Shown one piece after another: positions 20,764-33,330 of a DNA stretch of 64,000 bases (position 1 is the first letter of the stretch; every line of letters starts with the position of its first letter). The notes beneath the pieces are model-generated. The model saw only the letters and a list, made by a program, of their open reading frames with translations, did no database searches and had not been told where the DNA came from. This DNA comes from Arctopsyche grandis (lineage: Eukaryota > Arthropoda > Insecta > Trichoptera > Hydropsychidae): NCBI RefSeq assembly GCF_051622035.1, contig NC_135356.1, positions 806,001-870,000 of the forward strand, given 5' to 3'. The position numbers were made by a program, and so were the translations under genes.

Positions 20764-23700
20764 AAATAATCTGACGAAAGCAAACGTCATCGTCGAACGT
20801 TCAAATCGGACAATTATCGACATAACAATGAATCTCTTCTGCTAAAAGTAGATTCTGTAGCCCTTTTGTTGTGACATTTACTACAAGGGCAATCAGCCAA
20901 TCCTTGAAGGTCTTCAACTTCACTCTTCTTTTTCTCTTTTGATGCGATTGGATATGCAATGTCCTTAAAAATGGAGCAAAGTGTAACGGGTTTACGTGCA
21001 CTCGTGTCTCTTGTCTCCTCTCTTGTTGAAATATGCGTACAAGCTTGATCAGATCGTGATCTGTGAAATTCCATAGATTCCAAATATTTCAAAGTGATCC
21101 ATTATTGAAACAAGCCAGAGAAACGTTAGCTGTTTACATTTCTTCGAGTTTTTCATTACAAGATGAATCAAAATTGAATAAATCGTCCACAAAACGGACA
21201 ATTTTCAATCTTTAAACTTGAAACGTACTCTCGTGCTCAGTTTAATGGATACGTGTCGTCCTCATTCATGTAAAACAATACTGCGAGTTGTTTCGACATC
21301 ATCTGTTTTCATGACTTATAAACATCCGATTCAGGTGATATCACGACATACCAATTGCTCTGGATACTGGAGTTGTCCAGAGTTATGAAGTCGACGTTGT
21401 CTTGTTCTCCTCTTGAAACTTTCTAGTCGTACTCATTTAATTATAATGTGATATGCGATTTACTATTAATTTAGTGCGTCTTTCGTTTTGATGCTAGTAA
21501 TAACTGTTTCAACGAAACCGAGTTGTCATTTCGGTCGCGTTGCTCCCCCGCAACTCCATTGTCCTCTGGGTTGTCGAACGATATCTTAGGATATTTAATG
21601 ACATTGTATGATCGTCCTCAAATAAAATGGGCCAAAAAATTATAAATAAATATGTACATACATATGTATGTATATCTGTAAGTTTCACTAAAGTGGAATA
21701 TTAGTGCAGCTGGGTGCAAACTCTATAGTAGCAAGTTACCCAATTCATTGTGTTCATAGTTATCACGGTAATTGGACTATTCGTCACATTAGGGTGGTCA
21801 CAAAGACAATTTTTGCCATGAAAATTGCGAATACACAATATTTGACACTCAAGTTCTCGTAACTATGATAGTTTTCGTTAGTATGATGGACTTTTCGGCT
21901 GCCAGATGTTCCGTTATAGATATTTTAGTGACTTTGTGACGAGTAATCTGTGACCAGTAATCACCGAACCAGTTATCACATGAGTATTATTTACGTTTCC
22001 AATAGATTCAATACATATTTGAATCTAGTCGATGGAAGCTTCGATCTATATAGTCTCCATAACGAAGGAGCTGTCTGTGCTTCAAGCTTACTTGGGACAG
22101 TATTTGTACACCATTTTTGTAATTAAATTTCGACTTTTCGATGATAGATAAGTTCAAATCGATACATAGATAGACAAGTCCAATCAAGTAAACGAAGCGT
22201 TGTAGTTGAATTATACGTATGCAACTACAAAAATAATCTGACGAAAACAAACGTCATCGTCGAACGTTCAAATCGGACAATTATCGACATAACAATGAAT
22301 CTCTTCTGCTAAAAGTAGATTCTGTAGCCCTATTGTTGTGATATTTACTACAAGGGCAATCAGCCAATCCTTAAAGGTCACTTTCTTTTTCTCTTTTGAT
22401 ACGATTGGATATGCAATGTCCTTAAAAATGGAGCAAAGTGTAACGGGTTTACGTGCACACGTGTCTCTGTCTCCTCTCTTGTTGAAATATGCGTACAAGC
22501 TTGATCAAATCGTGATCTGTGAAATTCCATAGATTCGGAATCATGTTTCAACGAAACCAAGTTGTCCTTTTGGTCGCGTTGCTCCCCAGCAACTCTTTTG
22601 TCCTTTGGGTTGTCACTCTGGATACTGGGGAGTCCAGAGTTATGAAGTTACGAGCAGTTTTGTCTACGGCATTAATTAAAATCTTTAAAATCAGTACATA
22701 ATTCATGTATGTTCAAGTTAAAGTCTAAAATCGAACATCAAATTGCGATTATCGATATAACGATTCTGTTATCCGTGTCCTGTGATACTACAGAGGCACT
22801 CAACCAAACTTTGAAAGTTTCAAACGTCACTTTCTTTTTCTCTTTTGATGCGATTGGATATGCAATGTCCTTAAAAATGGAGCAAAGTGTAACGGGTTTA
22901 CGTGCACTCGTGTCTCTGTCTCCTCTCTTGTTGAAATATACGTACATACATAGATATATCGCCGAACTTGCGATTGCATTGATTTCGTTATATTCAACGT
23001 AGTCACTTGAATATTCATAATTAATATTTCAAAGTGATCCATTATTGAAACAAGCCAGAGAAACGTTAGCTGTTTACATTTCTTCGAGTTTTTCATTACA
23101 AGATGAATCAAAATTGAATAAATCGTCCACAAAACGGACAATTTTCAATCTTTAAACTTGAAACGTACTCTCGTTCTCAGTTTAAAGGATACGTGTCGTC
23201 CTCATTCGTGTAAAACAATACTGCGAGTCGTTTCGACATCATCTGTTTTCATGACTTATAAACATCCGATGCAGGTGATATCACGACATACCAATTGCTC
23301 TGGATCCTGGAGTTGTCCAGAGTTATGAAGTCGACGTTGTCTTGTTCTCCTCTTGAAACTTTCTAGTCGTACTCATTTAATTATAATGTGATATGCGATT
23401 TACTATTAATTTAGTGCGTCTTTCGTTTTGATGCTAGTAATAACTGTTTCAACGAAACCGAGTTGTCTTTTCGGTCGCGTTGCTCCCCCGCAACTCCATT
23501 GTCCTCTGGGTTGTCGAACGATATCTTAGGATATTTAATGACATGGTATGATCGTCCTCAAATATAATGGGCCAAAAAATTATAAATAAATATATACATA
23601 CATATGTATGTATATCTGTAAGTTTCACTAAAGTGGAATATTAGTGCAGCTGGGTGCAAACTCTATAGTAGCAAGTTACCCAATTCATTGTGTTCATAGT

Positions 23701-25170
23701 TATCACATGAGTATTATTTACGTTTCCAATAGATTCAATACATATTTGAATCTAGTCGATGGAAGCTTCGATCTATATAGCCTCCATAACGAAGGAGCTG
23801 TCTGGGCTTCAAGCTTACTTGGGACAGTATTTGTACACCATTTTTGTAATTAAATTTCGACTTTTCGAAGATAGATAAGTCCAAATCGATACATAGATAG
23901 ACAAGTCCAATCAAGTAAACGAAGCGTTGTAGTTGAATTATACGTATGCAACTACAAAAATAATCTGACGAAAACAAACGTCATCGTCGAACGTTCAAAT
24001 CGGACAATTATCGACCTAACAATGAATCTCTTCTGCTAAAAGTAGATTCTGTAGCCCTATTGTTGTGATATTTACTACAAGGGCAATCAGCCAATTTTTA
24101 AAGGTCACTTTCTTTTTCTCTTTTGATACGATTGGATATGCAATGTCCTTAAAAATGGAGCAAAGTGTAACGGGTTTACGTGCACACGTGTCTCTGTCTC
24201 CTCTCTTGTTGAAATATGCGTACAAGGTTGATCAAATCGTGATCTGTGAAATTCCATAGATTCCAAATATTTCAAAGTGTTCCATTATTGAAACAAGCCA
24301 GAGAAACGTTAGCTGTTTACATTTCTTCGAGTTTTTCATTACAAGATGAATCAAAATTGAATAAATCGTCCACAAAACGGACAATTTTCAATATTTCAAC
24401 TTGAAACGTACTCTCGTTTTCAGTTTAATGGATACGTGTCGTCCTCATTCGTGTAAAACAATACTGCGAGTCGTTTCTACATCATCTGTTTTCATGACTT
24501 ATAAACATCTGATGCAGGTGATATCACGACATACCAATTGCTCTGGATCCTGGAGTTGTCCAGAGTTATGAAGTCGACGTTGTCTTGTTCTCCTCTTGAA
24601 ACTTTCTAGTCGTACTCATTTAATTATAATGTGATATGCGATTTACTATTAATTTAGTGCGTCTTTCGTTTTGATGCTAGTAATAAAATTAGTAATATGG
24701 GGTGTACATGTATGTATGTGATTTGATAAAATACATAACATTAAAGCACTAAGATCGGCACCTCAGGCCGATCAGATTAAATGCGATATCTTCCGTACGT
24801 ATTTATTATAACACAATATTTATAATTAATATTTAGAAATTGATATCTAAACGAATCGCGTTGGAATAATGTTTTGAATATTTTTGAAAGCAAATTTGCT
24901 TCCCAATTAATTGATGTTCGCCGAATGACTTTGTCTTCTTTGAATCATCTGAGCGCGGTAAGTCCAAGAATTGGTCTCCACTGAATACATTTGTAGTTTA
25001 TTTGTGGATACATATTTTCCACTTTAATTATAAATATTATAAATCTTTCCAATTGATTCAAAACATATTTGAATCAAGTCGATGGAAGGTTCGGTCTATA
25101 GTATAGCCTCCATAACATAAGTATAAGCTGTCTGGGCTTCAAGCTCACTTGGGACAGTATTTGTACACCA

Positions 25171-25610
25171 TTTATTTTTTTATTTTATTTTATTTTTTTG
25201 CATATATACCAGCAAGGCCTTACAGGTAAATCCCAATGCGCCTTCCTGGCCAATTACAAATACAAATGCAGCATTTTTATTATAAGTCGTTGAATTGCGA
25301 GACACTGAAAAAACTCGCAAATTAACGAGACATCTAAGAATTGTACATACATTTTTATTGTACATCAATCAAATTTCAAATAGTGGTGTCATAATGGAAG
25401 GATTTTTAGCCAATTTTTTTTCCGGGAACCGTTTCAACAATGAAATCAGATAAAATTGTCAAACTCTGATAGGAAACGATCAACCTGGAGTCACAAATCC
25501 AGGTCTGACCAACAGCATACTCTGAAAAATTCATTTTCAATCAGCGATAGAACCCGGCACCTTCTCGACGGTAAGCAGAAGCTTAACGTCCGAACTATGC
25601 TGCTGGCTAA
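25171..25610 (-). mobile_element. tRNA-derived SINE, copy in array
   Basis: Read on the minus strand it begins ttagccagcagcatagttcg, has a B-box-like ccgggttctatcgc, then the core shared with the copies at 50980 and 54850 (cgtttcctatcagagtttg, tctgatttcattgttgaaac). It ends with a hairpin-forming tail (ccaggaaggc ... gccttgctgg) and an A-rich stretch. It interrupts the array between gtacaccattt and aattaaatttcgac. Confidence 0.82.
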
Positions 25611-26520
25611 TTAAATTTCGACTTTTCGATGATAGATAAGTCCAAATCGATACATAGATAAACAAGTCCAATCAAGTAAACGAAGCGTTGTAGTTGAATT
25701 ATACGTATGCAACTACAAAAATAATCTGACGAAAGCAAACGTCATCGTCGAACGTTCAAATCGGACAATTATCGACATAACAATGAATCTCTTCTGCTAA
25801 AAGTAGATTCTGTAGCCCTTTTGTTGTGACATTTACTACAAGGGCAATCAGCCAATCCTTGAAGGTCTTCAACTTCACTCTTCTTTTTCTCTTTTGATGC
25901 GATTGGATATGCAATGTCCTTAAAAATGGAGCAAAGTGTAACGGGTTTACGTGCACTCGTGTCTCTTGTCTCCTCTCTTGTTGAAATATACGTAAATAGA
26001 TATATCGCCGAACTTGCGATTGCATTGATTTCGTTATATTCAACGTAGTCACTTGAATATACATAATTAATATTTCAAAGTGATCCATAATTGAAACAGG
26101 CCAGAGAAACGTTAGCTGTTTACATTTCCTTGAGTTTTTCATTACAAGATGAATCAAAATTGAATAAATCGTCCACAAAACGGACAATTTTCAATCTTTA
26201 AACTTGAAACGTACTCTCGTTCTCAGTTTAATGGATACGTGTCGTCCTCATTCGTGTAAAACAATACTGCGAGTTGTTTCGACATCATCTGTTTTCATGA
26301 CTTATAAACATCTGATGCAGGTGATATCACGACATACCAATTGCTCTGGATACTGGAGTTGTCCAGAGTTATGAAGTCGACGTTGTCTTGTTCTCCTCTT
26401 GATAATGGTCAAAGTGTAACGAGTATATGTGCACACTTCTCCCTGTCTTCTTTTTAGTTGAAAAGTAGATATATCGCCATATTTGCGAATGTTGCAGTTT
26501 CGGTTACATCAAATGTGATC

Positions 26521-26990
26521 AATGAATGCATTTCTCGATTGCAGAATTCTCATTTTCCAACATGTATTGCATGATATACATATACATATGTATAATAATA
26601 TTGCATGATATATCACCAATCTGTTATATCAGAAGTTGAGCCTTTTGGTCCTATATAATTGAATTAGTTTTTAAAGATGCACTAAAATTTGGTTTTAAAA
26701 ATTTTGCGCGGTTCGCTGTCTATTCGATTTATCAAAAATTTAATATAAACATGTAACGTAGGTACATATATATAATTGTACGCATGAAAACTTCGTACAT
26801 ATATGTCATTTGTTTTAGTATTTTGCTCACATTGATTTTCACCAAAATAATGTCACCAAATTAATTTTATTAATTTAATCTTTGTGCTTCTTTACATAAA
26901 TAAATTTATTTTAATCATTGAGTACCAATGTACTGCTATACAGTTTGTTAATATTAGATAAATTGTATAGTCTGGAGTATGTTTGTAAGT
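26521..26990. other. Unannotated AT-rich stretch
   Basis: ACATATGT palindromes and low-complexity sequence only. Confidence 0.35.
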
Positions 26991-26994
26991 TAAC

Positions 26995-27070
26995 CATAGT
27001 GTTGGTCACTGGCTGAGTATTTTTTTACCAGTAGAGAGATCATGGGTTCAAATCCCGGCCGGAATTGAGA
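26995..27070 (+). other. tRNA-like SINE head, possible
   Basis: gttggtcactggctgag with atgggttcaaatcccgg downstream looks like an A box and B box. No cloverleaf was completed and no SINE core follows, so this is a weak call. Confidence 0.3.
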
Positions 27071-27544
27071 AATCATTTGACTTACAGACTTATGTACATA
27101 CAATTTTCCATTTTCATTTAATTTAATATTTTGTATCCGATAAAAATCGATATCCTCTGTTTCCTGCAAATTCATAGCTATCGAATTTTTTGGTTGTTAA
27201 ATATGCTTACCTATATTGTATATTAAATATGCTTACATATATTGTAGAATTTGTTAAGAACAACTTTGCCCTTATATTGTTATTTGCTTAGAATTACTTA
27301 GTACTTACATATGTATGTATAAGGTTTGGCCATAGGTGTCGCTTTGTGGCAAATTATCATGGCACATATGGTAAACATGTAGAAATAAAATAGATAATAA
27401 GATTTTAATATATTTAATGTATCTATGGATGTATGCGTATGCATTTTCACTGTGAGATTTTGGATATGTGGGTAATAAATTAATTACAATAAAATATAAT
27501 GGATTTTATTTTACCTTAAAACTTGGTGTCGTAATGTATGTCCG

Positions 27545-27612
27545 CTTGCACAACTCCGTGCTCTTATCCGTGCACAAATCCGTGCTCTAATCCGTGCACA
27601 AATCCGTGCTCT
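27545..27612. repeat. Short tandem repeat tccgtgc
   Basis: Alternating tccgtgctct and tccgtgcacaaa units, five in a row. A looser relative (gctccgctcc) occurs at 45140-45235. Confidence 0.7.
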
Positions 27613-27631
27613 ACTAATACGAATTTTTTGC

Positions 27632-28118
27632 TCGTAAATTTACAGATTTAAAATTCAGCACACATCCAATGAACCATTTTAAACGAAAACAAAGAATAAT
27701 TTGGCCAGAATACTATCCTAATAAACATGTTTCAATAGAAAATAATCAATATAATATAGTATTAACAGTGGGAAAAAATCCCAAGTGAAAATACGTAATT
27801 TTGACTTTTGATTTAAAATGGACGACTACTTAGAGAGATTTGAAAACTGAAAAGTACTACAAATGAAAGATAAAATACTCGACTATAGATTCTGATATTC
27901 ATTTTGAAAAGTAAATTAACAGATTTTGAGAAATCGACCGAACAACACCAAGATAAAGAAAAATCGCGCGATTTAAAAAACACATATATGTATGTATCAC
28001 CGAATCTCGAGCCAATCAACACTTTTTATTACCAGATTCGTATTTACTGGGCATAGATCTATAAGAAAAGTTATATCTCGTCTCTGAACAAAAAAAAAAG
28101 TCGTCATTTGTCGAACAG
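27632..28118 (-). repeat. Unclassified interspersed repeat, copy 2
   Basis: Inverted, diverged copy of 2455-2877. It contains insertions relative to copy 1 near 27925-28000 and 28030-28060. Confidence 0.6.
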
Positions 28119-29600
28119 TTTAATCAGTGGGAAGAAATATATCATAAAATTAAATTGAAAAAATAAAAATATATAAGTTTCAATGATGATAAAAAAGAGG
28201 TCAAAATTTGTTTATTGGTGTCGTAATAATTATCAAAATAATGTTTAACGTAAAAAATTAAGGCAATTTGTGGTAGCAAATATTTTACAGATTGTTATAG
28301 ATAAATAATTAATTAAAATCGAGTAGAAACTCAGGGGTGGATATTCCAATCAAAAAAGCAATTATACTTTTGGTAAAATTTTGATTAAATATATTAGAAG
28401 CTACTTTTTTCAGTACTACTTGGTCATAAATTTATCAATAAAGCTTTTAATTATATCCCAAGTGACCTCCAACCTGAAAGTCCAAATCTATCTTTTTAGT
28501 ACATACATATGTATATTTATTACAAATACAAATCTATATAGTTGCATAACACGAGTCACAAGTTTGATCAAGTGTGACGGATTTTGACACGAATAAATAA
28601 AATTTTATTAATAGTTCATCAAAGTATATAGATACAATACTCGTCAATATATAACGATGATATTTTAATAGTTTTTCGGAAAATATTAAAGTCTTGAATG
28701 TCCAGGCAGATCTACACACGGCCACACTGTGCGTTGCCTGAATATACCTTCATACAAATGATGAAATATTAAATGTATGTAATTGTATCGCCATTTTACA
28801 AATATCTTCTTATTATACGAGTCCCTGTTCCCGTTCCTGTTCCTGCGTCTACATAAGAAAAACACAAACACACTTCCAATTTCATCTACCTAGGTAATGT
28901 ATTTAGACGTACTGCACATTCAAATAGTACATATGTACATACATATATCGATATGCTGGTTGGAGTTTCATTCCCTGCAGTATATAATATACATATATTA
29001 AATGAAAGAAAATAGTCCATTTGGGCGAATGTTGAGCATATTAAGAACTACACGAACACAGTAAGTATATCACAAGAAATTTTTAATTATTCATAGGTGT
29101 TGAAAGTAAAAAAAAATACTAACCCAGGCGAAGCCGATCACTCTCATTTACATTTCGTGGATGACATCAATTATCATTATTAAGCTCCATGCATCATTCT
29201 TCAGCTTCGGATTCCACTAACATACATATGTACATAAATAGTTATAAGTGCATATCTACACATATATTAGTCTTTACATATGTATAGATATGTAGGTAAG
29301 TATTGAACTTGATACAAATTAATGTTACAGATGTTATCTCAAAATTATTCGATTGGAGTGGTACGATTGTTTCTGAGATCGAAAGATTTATTATATGTAT
29401 TCGAATTTCAGATATTCTCGCTACTACAAGTATACAAATATATAGCTACATAGATACTCATAATAAAATAATAGAGAAATATGTTCCTTATTAATTAAAA
29501 ACCACAAATTTCAAGAGTAAAGATTGTTTCATGGTGGAAAAAGATATGCATAAAAACCTTTTAAAATTATATTTAAGTTACATAACGATTTTAAGAAATA
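28119..29600. other. Unannotated AT-rich region
   Basis: No exon or transposon boundary recognised. Several acatatgta palindromes occur between 28500 and 29290. Confidence 0.35.
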
Positions 29601-29608
29601 CCCTAATG

Positions 29609-30997
29609 CAGTGGTCACCAACCTACCGGCCCATGGAAAAAATTGATCCAATTTTCCCCCAATCTTTCGATTGAAAAAATTGATCCAATCCCTCAATTTT
29701 CATCCGGCCCAAGGAAAAAATTGGCCTGATTTTTAAAAACTAATTCAAATTCCTTCACAATCAGGTCTGATGAAAGTTTTATATATTTTTGATGAAATAG
29801 TTACGTTCAGAAAATTGAATACACGCTTTATAACATATAGAATATGAATAACATTTGTTGACAATTTGATAAATATGAGAGGACCATTTTAGGTCGCAAG
29901 TGGTGATGATACTTACATAGGTCTAATTGATGTTGGACGCAATTGAGGAACTGGTTGTTAATTTTGCAGGAACGATTTGGGTTTATTTTCTCCTAGGTGT
30001 AGTACAGAGCATTTCTTAACATTTAAAGTTAGAAGTCAAGTTTTTGGCCACGTGTCAATTTTGTCCAAATCGTTTTGAAGAGAATTATTGCCTGTGTTAG
30101 CAGGTCAATAAAGTTGAATTAAATTAAACATAATTATTTTTTGTAATCGGAAATTAATTTAAACAATTAGAATCTGATTGACGACACCGGACTCAATATC
30201 CGATACAATAAGGGAGCATTTAATCTAACATTATTATTATATTCGGAAAATAATAAAAACAATTTAAACCCGGTTGACCACACCTGATTCAAATTCGATT
30301 CACTCACCAAATATTCAATCGAGTATCGAGTATTCACCGAGTATTCAATCGAATATCGAGTCAAATTGACTCGATATCCGATTTATTATAAATATGGAGC
30401 GTTTTATCAACTATTATTACTTTTTTATATTTTGTTTTCGGACTTTTTGTGGCTGGACCTTTAACCGGTTGGACGATTTTCGGTCGGACGTTTTATCATC
30501 TGGGTTTTTTATCGTTTGGATCACTTATCTGGTGGACATTCTATCGGGAGGATCTTTTTTCGTGGTACCTTTGTCGTTGGATCTTATATCATTGGACCTT
30601 ATGTCGTGATACGGTATATACGTATTCACGGTTACACGACAACTCGTTCATAGATTTTGTGATACGGTATAAACATATACACCTGTATGTAAAAATAATT
30701 AAATAAATAAATGTTATAATTTTAATGATTTTGTAATAGCTACCAGCCTTTTTATTTTCGAATTTGTACATAATAACAACACATACATATGTACATAAAC
30801 ATGTGTGCATAATTTAGGTATAAAATCCGTGTTTACACTTTATAAAAATATGCAAGAAATAAATTTACCTCTTTTATTTTTTAAAAAATGTATTCAAGTT
30901 TGTTTGAATTGGATTCCAATAAGATTTTGTTTATCCAAGCCCTCCATACATTTCAAAATTCTGAACCGGCCTATTTCTCAAAGGTTGGAGGCCCCTG
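29609..30997. mobile_element. Non-autonomous hAT element with intact target duplication
   Basis: Perfect 8-bp target duplication CCCTAATG at 29601-29608 and 30998-31005. Starts CAGTGGTCACCAACCT and ends as the reverse complement of CAGGGGCCTCCAACCT. 1389 bp, no transposase. The interior contains a degenerate short repeat (30440-30620). Confidence 0.92.
30440..30620. repeat. Degenerate ~16-bp repeat
   Basis: Recurring variants of ttggacNttttatcg (for example cggtcggacgttttatcatc and cgttggatcttatatcattg), about ten in 180 bp. Diverged satellite-like sequence carried inside the hAT. Confidence 0.6.
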
Positions 30998-31434
30998 CCC
31001 TAATGCATAAAGGTCAATGTCTTGAAGTCGAAATTTCCCTAGCCCTAACCAAACCTTAACAATTTTGAGATAGTACATACATACATAATCATCATCATTA
31101 GAGCCACGTATTTTGGGCTCCTATTTCTGTCAATTTTAGCATTTTCATTTTGCATTTTAGCGTTTAAGGGCATTAAAAATGTTCAATTTTAGCATCTATT
31201 TTTATGAAGAGTTTAATATTGAATAATAAAAAATTTCAATGAATTTTAATAAAATTTATATATGTATGTACATATGTATGTATGTATATACAATTTAAAG
31301 ACAACACAACAATTAAAAAAGAATAGAAAAATTCAAAAATGTTTTGGAATTAAAATTACAACGAAAAAAACATGAATATAAAAATACAAAGACAAATAAT
31401 ATGAATATAAAAATATAATAACAATTAAAGTTTA

Positions 31435-31761
31435 TTAAAACTCAACTTGGAGCATATTTCTACAGATTCTTTTTTGAGATTCATGCGACGATCGGTAACA
31501 AATTATATTATATTTACTAAAATACCTTTCAGAATCCACACTATTGACGGGACACCCAATAGATTTTAGAGCGGCACAAGCAAACTCTTCATATTTAATT
31601 TTTGTTACCATCAATAATAGTAATATATCCGGCGTGGATTCACTTTTTATATTCTCTATTACTTGTCTAAAAAATTGCTGATATCCTTCTATACATTGAG
31701 CCTCTGTTAATACATTAAAGATCTCATAATTCGGTATGCCAGAAAACACCAAACACCGCAA
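31435..31761 (-). pseudogene. hAT transposase C-terminal fragment
   Basis: Reads FNVLTEAQCIEGYQQFFRQV ... EFACAALKSIGCPVNSVDSE then RYFSKYNIICYRSS. This is the hAT dimerisation motif (P..SVDSER.FS......R). A second partial copy of the upstream part lies at 35320-35515, and a further N-proximal piece (KRRQLELCIQKAAQKSVLKL) lies at 35778-35527, all minus strand. The LINE insertion separates them, so no active enzyme remains. Confidence 0.78.
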
Positions 31762-32044
31762 AATGAAAATCGTAAGTCTTTTATCTCTGATTCAACTTGG
31801 GTTAAGATAAAATAACGTAAAAGACTTGGCGTAAAATAACGTAAAAGACGTAAAAACTAACTGGCATAACATCGACAGAATATCTTGAAAGGTATGCAAT
31901 ATTACATAAAGATATTCAAAGGAGTTGTAGGCGGGATAAAGCCAAATATATAAATGACATATGTATGTGAGGAGATATTAAAAACACGCATTAAAGAATC
32001 AGGAAGGGATTTCAGGAAGGAAAGTAAAAATCGTCACTCAAAAG

Positions 32045-32340
32045 TTGTCACACTCATATGATCAATTTAGAAACACGCTTACAGATATTGATGTAATACC
32101 CAACCGATGGAAAGAATACTGTTCGGAATTGTACAGTGGTAGTTCGTCGATCTCAATTGTTTCCCCAATTGATGATGTCAGGGAGCCTGACATCTTTACA
32201 TCTGAAGTTGTAAATGCCATAAAGAAACTGAAATGTAAAAAGTCTCCTGGCTGCGATGGTATACAAGCTGAACTTCTGAAAGAGCTTGGTGAAACTGCGA
32301 TAAAGGCGCTATGTAATATGTGCAACAAGATCTGTGTAAA
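32045..32340 (+). pseudogene. LINE reverse transcriptase N-terminal fragment
   Basis: Contains the RT entry motif KSPGCDGIQAELL, usually followed by the INxxF/IPLHKKG region. That continuation is found inverted at 33120-32938 because of a local inversion. Open to 32340, where MITE sequence begins. Confidence 0.82.
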
Positions 32341-32342
32341 CC

Positions 32343-32936
32343 GGTCTCCCTCACGGGCCCGAAAGTGAAACGCCCGAAAACGCAAATATCGGAGAGCAAT
32401 GCCACTCATATATATTGTTACGTACGCCGCGGATTGAGCGAATTGCACTTAGACCAACGGATATCTGGTATCGGATTAACTAAATGCATGCACTTACTTC
32501 CAAGGATTATATCTGGACTCTAAGTGCATTTAGGCTAAACAATGACCGTTATTAGTTATTTCTCAGAATCGGTACGGGGAAACCCAATGTCGCGGAAATA
32601 CATATCCGAATACGTGACTATACAACAGGTAAATGGATTAGACGTCCTGAGAGATCTACCCCTTATAAGGCGGTACGTAAGCGATCTCAGGTCATTCTGG
32701 ACGGAGCAGTGACAGTGCGTGTATCTCCTGAATCATCAATAAATGCTGTGAAACGACTGTTGGCCTTTTACTTGGATCCTCCACCCACCCCTACGCAACA
32801 ATATTATATTAGTACATAGTACCGTTTATCATGAACCCTTTTTTTTTGATCTTTCGACTTAAGATCTTTCGATTTTCGATCTTTGCCTTCCGATATTTGC
32901 GTTTTCGGGCGTTTCGCTTTCGGGCCCGTGAGGTAG
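32343..32936. mobile_element. MITE with ~57-bp terminal inverted repeats, split by LTR
   Basis: Left arm from GGTCTCCCTCACGGGCCCGA and right arm whose reverse complement starts GGTCTACCTCACGGGCCCGA. Both continue through gaaacgcccgaaaacgcaaa. Removing the solo LTR leaves about 205 bp. I see no clear target duplication because the flanking LINE is rearranged. Superfamily unassigned. Confidence 0.85.
32416..32800 (+). mobile_element. Solo LTR, Gypsy-like
   Basis: 385 bp from TGTTACGTACGCC to CCCCTACGCAACA, flanked by ATAT on both sides (32412-32415 and 32801-32804). It contains an AATAAA at about 32738. No PBS, PPT or coding region remains, as expected after LTR-LTR recombination. The 4-bp duplication is weak evidence since flanks are AT-rich. 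Confidence 0.72.
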
Positions 32937-33330
32937 ACCGCGGTATTTGCCATCCAAGGTGACTGCTCAAACGATATTTAATTATATACAGCAATACTTT
33001 ACTAGAGTGGGATATTAAGCCTAAGGTCCTGTAATTCTCGCATTTTTTTGTAGATCCTTTCTTGTGTAAGGGAATGAATATTGAATTGACCCAATCTTTC
33101 GGCCATACTCCGTTTACACAGGGGTACCAATACCGAACGAACAAGCAGGGTTTGTAAAAGGCAAAGGGACGAAAAATGTCGAGAGTTTTAAACTCCAGCC
33201 GTTCTTTGTTTTATAGACTCCAGATAAACCGCCCCGAAACAAAAATTATGATAATTGACCCTCAATTATCATAATTTGCTGCAAAACAACAACTGGGCTT
33301 TAAATGGTATAGAGCTGGTTGATAATTTTG

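Larger units (their letters stand above)
20279..26520. repeat. Complex tandem array, unit ~1.5-1.8 kb
   Basis: A unit built of ordered blocks repeats. The block starting aattaaatttcgac begins at about 20654, 22121, 23848 and 25609 (spacing 1467, 1727, 1761). The block starting aaaacaatactgcgag begins at about 20279, 21271, 23213, 24456 and 26258. The block gcaaagtgtaacgggtttac occurs at about 20977, 22434, 22882, 24160 and 25931, with a diverged copy near 26412. Copies are nearly identical in the first block and more diverged at the edges. One unit has an extra internal duplication (22620-23020), one has a replaced block (24690-25035), and the last carries a SINE. Minus-strand frames up to 143 codons (26187-25756) recur between copies but resemble no known protein. 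Confidence 0.9.

Noticed and set aside
25756..26187. 143-codon minus-strand frame in the tandem array
   Set aside because: Versions in other units are interrupted or shifted, there is no known domain, and base changes do not look codon-structured.
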